The notes under the pieces are model-generated. The model saw only the letters and a list, made by a program, of their open reading frames with translations, searched no databases and was not told the origin of the DNA. Made by a program: the position numbers and the translations under genes. From Bacteroidales bacterium UBA6828 (GTDB taxonomy: Bacteria; Bacteroidota; Bacteroidia; Bacteroidales; Paludibacteraceae), in NCBI GenBank assembly GCA_002452095.1, contig DKEG01000001.1:20200-54757 (forward strand): a DNA stretch of 34,558 nt, in the 5' to 3' direction. Positions within the stretch are counted from its first letter, which is position 1; each line of letters begins with the position of its first letter. Shown here piece after piece: positions 32,432-34,558 of this stretch.

Positions 32432-32463
32432 TTTGTCGGAATGAAAAAAAAAACGTAATTTTG
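32432..32463 (+). promoter_or_regulatory. Bacteroidota promoter for infC-rpmI-rplT
   Basis: TTTG (32432-32435), a 20-base spacer and TAATTTTG (32456-32463). The leader to the infC start is about 100 bases. Confidence 0.87.
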
Positions 32464-32522
32464 CGCGCATTTTCGTGAGAAAGGGTTTGTATATAAACAA
32501 TTTAGCGGAAAAGCAGAAGCAT

Positions 32523-32547
32523 GGGAGAACTTCGGAAGCAATCTCCC
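32523..32547 (+). promoter_or_regulatory. hairpin in the infC leader
   Basis: GGGAGA (32523-32528) pairs with TCTCCC (32542-32547), with inner CTT/AAG closing a CGG loop. It ends 10 bases before the AGGAGG ribosome-binding site. IF3/L35/L20 leaders are known sites of L20 autoregulation; this is a candidate, not a recognised motif. Confidence 0.55.
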
Positions 32548-32571
32548 GCCACTTAACAGGAGGAAAAAACT

Positions 32572-33126
32572 ATAGCAACAACACCCAACAGACCACAGCG
32601 TGGTCGAGTAGAGAAAGAGATGCCCAATCGTATCAACGACAAGATTCGCGGCGTCAGTGAAGTTCGCCTTGTGGGCGACAATGTAGAGCAAGGTATCTAT
32701 TCGTTTCAAGCCGCTATGCGTATGGCGGACGAGCAGAACCTTGACCTGGTAGAGATTTCGCCGAATGCCGCTCCTCCTGTATGCCGAATACTCGATTATC
32801 AGAAGTTCCTTTACCAAAAGAAACGCAAAGAGAAAGAGATGAAAGCGAACTCCAAGAAGATGGAGGTGAAAGAGATACGTTTCGGACCACAGACCGACGA
32901 CCACGACTACAACTTCAAGTTGAAGCATGCGCAAGAGTTTCTAAAAGACGGCAACAAAGTGAAGGCGTATGTATTCTTCCGCGGGCGCAGTATCGTATTC
33001 AAGGAGCAGGGGGAACTGCTGCTGGCACGTTTTGCCAACGATTTGGCGGAGTATGGCAAGCCCGATGCATTGCCTAACCTCGAGGGCAAGCGAATGATAC
33101 TTAACCTATCGCCGAAGAAGCAGTGA
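32572..33126 (+). CDS. infC: translation initiation factor IF-3, probable AUA start
   Basis: IF-3 checks start codons on the 30S subunit. Family blocks are present: RINDKIRG, VRLVGD, SPNAAPPVCRILDYQKFLYQ, KEIRFGPQTDDHDYNFKLKHAQEFL and YVFFRGR. The first ATG (32620) gives 168 residues but has no good upstream site. ATA at 32572 in the same frame is preceded at 8 bases by a perfect AGGAGG (32558-32563), rare in this phylum; no other start codon is in frame between it and the TAA at 32554. Translation from ATA gives 184 residues (extra ATTPNRPQRGRVEKE). infC is known to use rare start codons such as AUU for autoregulation. Confidence 0.85.
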   Translation: MATTPNRPQRGRVEKEMPNRINDKIRGVSEVRLVGDNVEQGIYSFQAAMRMADEQNLDLVEISPNAAPPVCRILDYQKFLYQKKRKEKEMKANSKKMEVKEIRFGPQTDDHDYNFKLKHAQEFLKDGNKVKAYVFFRGRSIVFKEQGELLLARFANDLAEYGKPDALPNLEGKRMILNLSPKKQ

Positions 33127-33462
33127 TTTGGGGAATGTGGAAATTTGTAAGTTTGTAAATTTGTAAATGGGTTGCACATTGCTACATTTACAAGTTTCCT
33201 AATTTAGCGCAAATTCGAGATAAAATTCCTTTGCCGCAAAGCGGCAAGAAATCTAAGTAAATCCTTAGTATTTACATCCATAAATTGCCATAAATCTTAT
33301 TCGCCTACGGCGGCAGATGTAAGGCAATTTGCTTATATCGAATCGGTGATAAATTTACAAATTTCCCAATTTACAAATTTACAAATTGAATAAAACGGGT
33401 CAAGAGGCTTCCCCTTAGGCTGCCTGCGACCGGATTAAATAACTCATTAAAACAATAACAAA
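33127..33462 (+). other. gene-free, repeat-rich gap inside infC-rpmI
   Basis: No gene is seen in these 336 bases. The stretch holds AAATTTGTAAGTTTGTAAATT-type repeats at 33138-33168 and inverted forms (TTTACAAATTTCCCAATTTACAAATT) at 33353-33386, a GCCGCAAAGCGGC palindrome at 33233-33245, and AT-rich DNA. In many relatives infC and rpmI are separated by a short gap only, so repeats appear to have expanded it. Confidence 0.6.
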
Positions 33463-33660
33463 ATGCCAAAGGTAAAGACTAATTCCGGTGCAAAAAAGAG
33501 ATTTACTCTTACCGGAACCGGTAAAATCAAGCGTAAACACGCTTACAAGAGTCACATTCTGACGAAGAAGACCAAGAAACAGAAACGCAACTTGACTCAC
33601 GTTGCAATAGTGGATCAGACCAATATGCGCTCGGTTCGCGAGATGCTTCTGCTCCGCTAA
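33463..33660 (+). CDS. rpmI: 50S ribosomal protein L35
   Basis: The 65-residue, very basic protein has the L35 pattern MPKVKTNSGAKKRF, TGTGKIKRKHAYKSHIL and TKKQKRNLT. It lies between infC and rplT in the usual order. Confidence 0.97.
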   Translation: MPKVKTNSGAKKRFTLTGTGKIKRKHAYKSHILTKKTKKQKRNLTHVAIVDQTNMRSVREMLLLR

Positions 33661-33692
33661 GTATTAACCACCAAAAAAAGTAGTAAAGAACT

Positions 33693-34043
33693 ATGCCAAG
33701 ATCAGTAAATCACGTTGCTTCGCGCAACCGTCGTAAGAAGATCATGAGCCTCACACGAGGCAATTTTGGTGGCCGTGCCAACGTATGGACAGTTGCCAAG
33801 AACACTTGGGAGAAAGGTCTCCAGTATGCTTATCGCGACCGTAAGACAAAGAAACGCAACTTCCGTGCTCTGTGGATTCAGCGTATCAATGCCGCTGCCC
33901 GTCTCGAGGGTATGAGTTACAGCCAATTGATGGGCGCACTCAAGAAATCGGGTGTGGTTATCAACCGCAAGGTATTGGCTGACCTCGCTATGAACCAGCC
34001 GGTAGCATTCAAAGCCATCGTAGAGAAGGCTAAGAACAACTAA
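33693..34043 (+). CDS. rplT: 50S ribosomal protein L20
   Basis: The 116-residue protein begins MPRSVNHVASRNRRKKIM and has the RDRKTKKRNFRALWIQRINAAAR core and the LADLAMNQPVAFKAIVEKAK end. L20 also represses this operon in several bacteria by binding the leader. Confidence 0.97.
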   Translation: MPRSVNHVASRNRRKKIMSLTRGNFGGRANVWTVAKNTWEKGLQYAYRDRKTKKRNFRALWIQRINAAARLEGMSYSQLMGALKKSGVVINRKVLADLAMNQPVAFKAIVEKAKNN

Positions 34044-34076
34044 GCATACGCGGCTTTGCCCGCAGAATGTTACTAA

Positions 34077-34107
34077 AAGCGTACTCGGAAACGAGTGCGC
34101 TTTTTTT
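34077..34107 (+). terminator. terminator of the infC-rpmI-rplT operon
   Basis: AAGCGTACTCG pairs with CGAGTGCGCTT around a GAAA loop, followed by a run of seven T. Confidence 0.92.
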
Positions 34108-34141
34108 GTTGTTCAGGGGTATATTATTAGAAAATGGCGAC

Positions 34142-34186
34142 GGCGGCTAATGGTGCATACTGCGCACAAAGCGGTACATTGCGCCA
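34142..34186. repeat. GC-rich intergenic repeat, copy 2
   Basis: Second copy of the repeat at 30500-30547, with the shared CTGCGCACA core and GCGCCA end. Confidence 0.65.
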
Positions 34187-34512
34187 TTGGCAACCGTATC
34201 AAAAATGGAACAATGGAGAAATAATACAAAAGTTCTCAAAACAGCCCCTAAATGCCATCAAGAAGACATAATGAAATGTATATGTAGTTCGGCAAAGCCG
34301 ATAACGACGCGATCTGATAAGGAGTTCTACTCAGCCCACCGGGCTTCGTGTCGCTACGGCACTCAATGTGCCACGCACCTCCACCTTACGCTTCACGTCT
34401 CCCATACATAGCATAGTCATACGGTTTGTGGCAAACTGACCGCGGACGAGGGTGGTTGCGTCCCCTGTTTATTCATATGTTGCAATCCTAACAGTATAAA
34501 AAATACTAATTT
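34187..34512. other. gene-free stretch with small hairpins
   Basis: No convincing gene. Several short hairpins are visible: CGGCAAAGCCG near 34287, GCCCACCGGGC near 34337, GGCACTCAATGTGCC near 34358. On the minus strand this could be a structured RNA or the remnant of an element, but no family was recognised. Confidence 0.4.
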
Positions 34513-34558
34513 TTGATGCGGTTGGTACTGATAAAATGCCAGGGCAACCGCATCAAAA
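34511..34558 (-). terminator. possible terminator at the window edge
   Basis: TTTTGATGCGGTTG (34511-34524) pairs perfectly with CAACCGCATCAAAA (34545-34558). On the minus strand it is followed by ATTAGTATTTTTT, so it may end a gene that lies to the right of the window. Confidence 0.6.

Noticed and set aside
34187..34512. Group II intron remnant
   Set aside because: No domain V motif and no reverse transcriptase fragment could be recognised.
1..34558. CRISPR array, tRNA, rRNA, prophage or insertion sequence
   Set aside because: No regularly spaced direct repeats with unique spacers, no tRNA-like cloverleaf, and no transposase, integrase or phage structural gene was seen; all tandem repeats are short and uninterrupted.

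Overview
The window looks like a chromosomal segment of a gut-type Bacteroidales (Bacteroidota). Supporting signs are nine promoters of the form T(T)TG, about 20 bases, TAnnTTTG; a SusR-like TPR/transmembrane/HTH regulator; PCMD, DUF3467 and OB-fold lipoprotein families; a C10 peptidase with a type IX secretion-like tail; and general absence of Shine-Dalgarno sequences. No tRNA, rRNA, CRISPR array, prophage or insertion sequence was seen.

Layout. 0.1-2.8 kb: secreted protein and a divergent SusR-like regulator. 2.8-5.0 kb: a MurU-like nucleotidyltransferase and an amino-sugar kinase fused to a RapZ C-terminal domain, probably for cell-wall sugar salvage. 5.2-12.6 kb: GT2 glycosyltransferase, DUF7935-like membrane protein, a short chorismate synthase, SGNH esterase, PCMD protein, a second GT2, DUF3467 protein and a nucleoside phosphorylase. 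12.8-14.6 kb: an AT-rich pair, C10 cysteine peptidase plus a small lipoprotein that may be its inhibitor. 14.8-18.6 kb: M49 dipeptidyl peptidase III lipoprotein, an unusually short EPSP synthase (aroA) and an overlapping, N-terminally shortened glycosyltransferase. 18.9-22.2 kb: a structured RNA with its own promoter and terminator, then a BcgI-like restriction-modification pair whose specificity gene carries a G8 tract between its two halves. 22.4-24.5 kb: GT4 glycosyltransferase and a membrane protein. 24.8-27.1 kb: complete preQ1 pathway operon queF-queC-queD-queE. 27.1-30.3 kb: pseudouridine synthase, PnuC-like transporter, L31, and rpsF-rpsR-rplI. 30.8-32.3 kb: OB-fold lipoprotein and outer-membrane protein. 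32.5-34.0 kb: infC-rpmI-rplT, with infC most likely starting at a rare AUA codon.

The most unusual genome-scale property is short repeats. Seven separate arrays have a period of exactly 11 bp but mostly different unit sequences; other gaps hold 14-bp arrays and small palindromic repeats. Several of these repeat types also appear inside coding sequences as in-frame segments or as new gene ends (aroA three times, queC, rluA, pnuC, two glycosyltransferases). The best candidate for a notable system is the BcgI-like locus with a potentially phase-variable specificity subunit; the adjacent structured RNA is the second.
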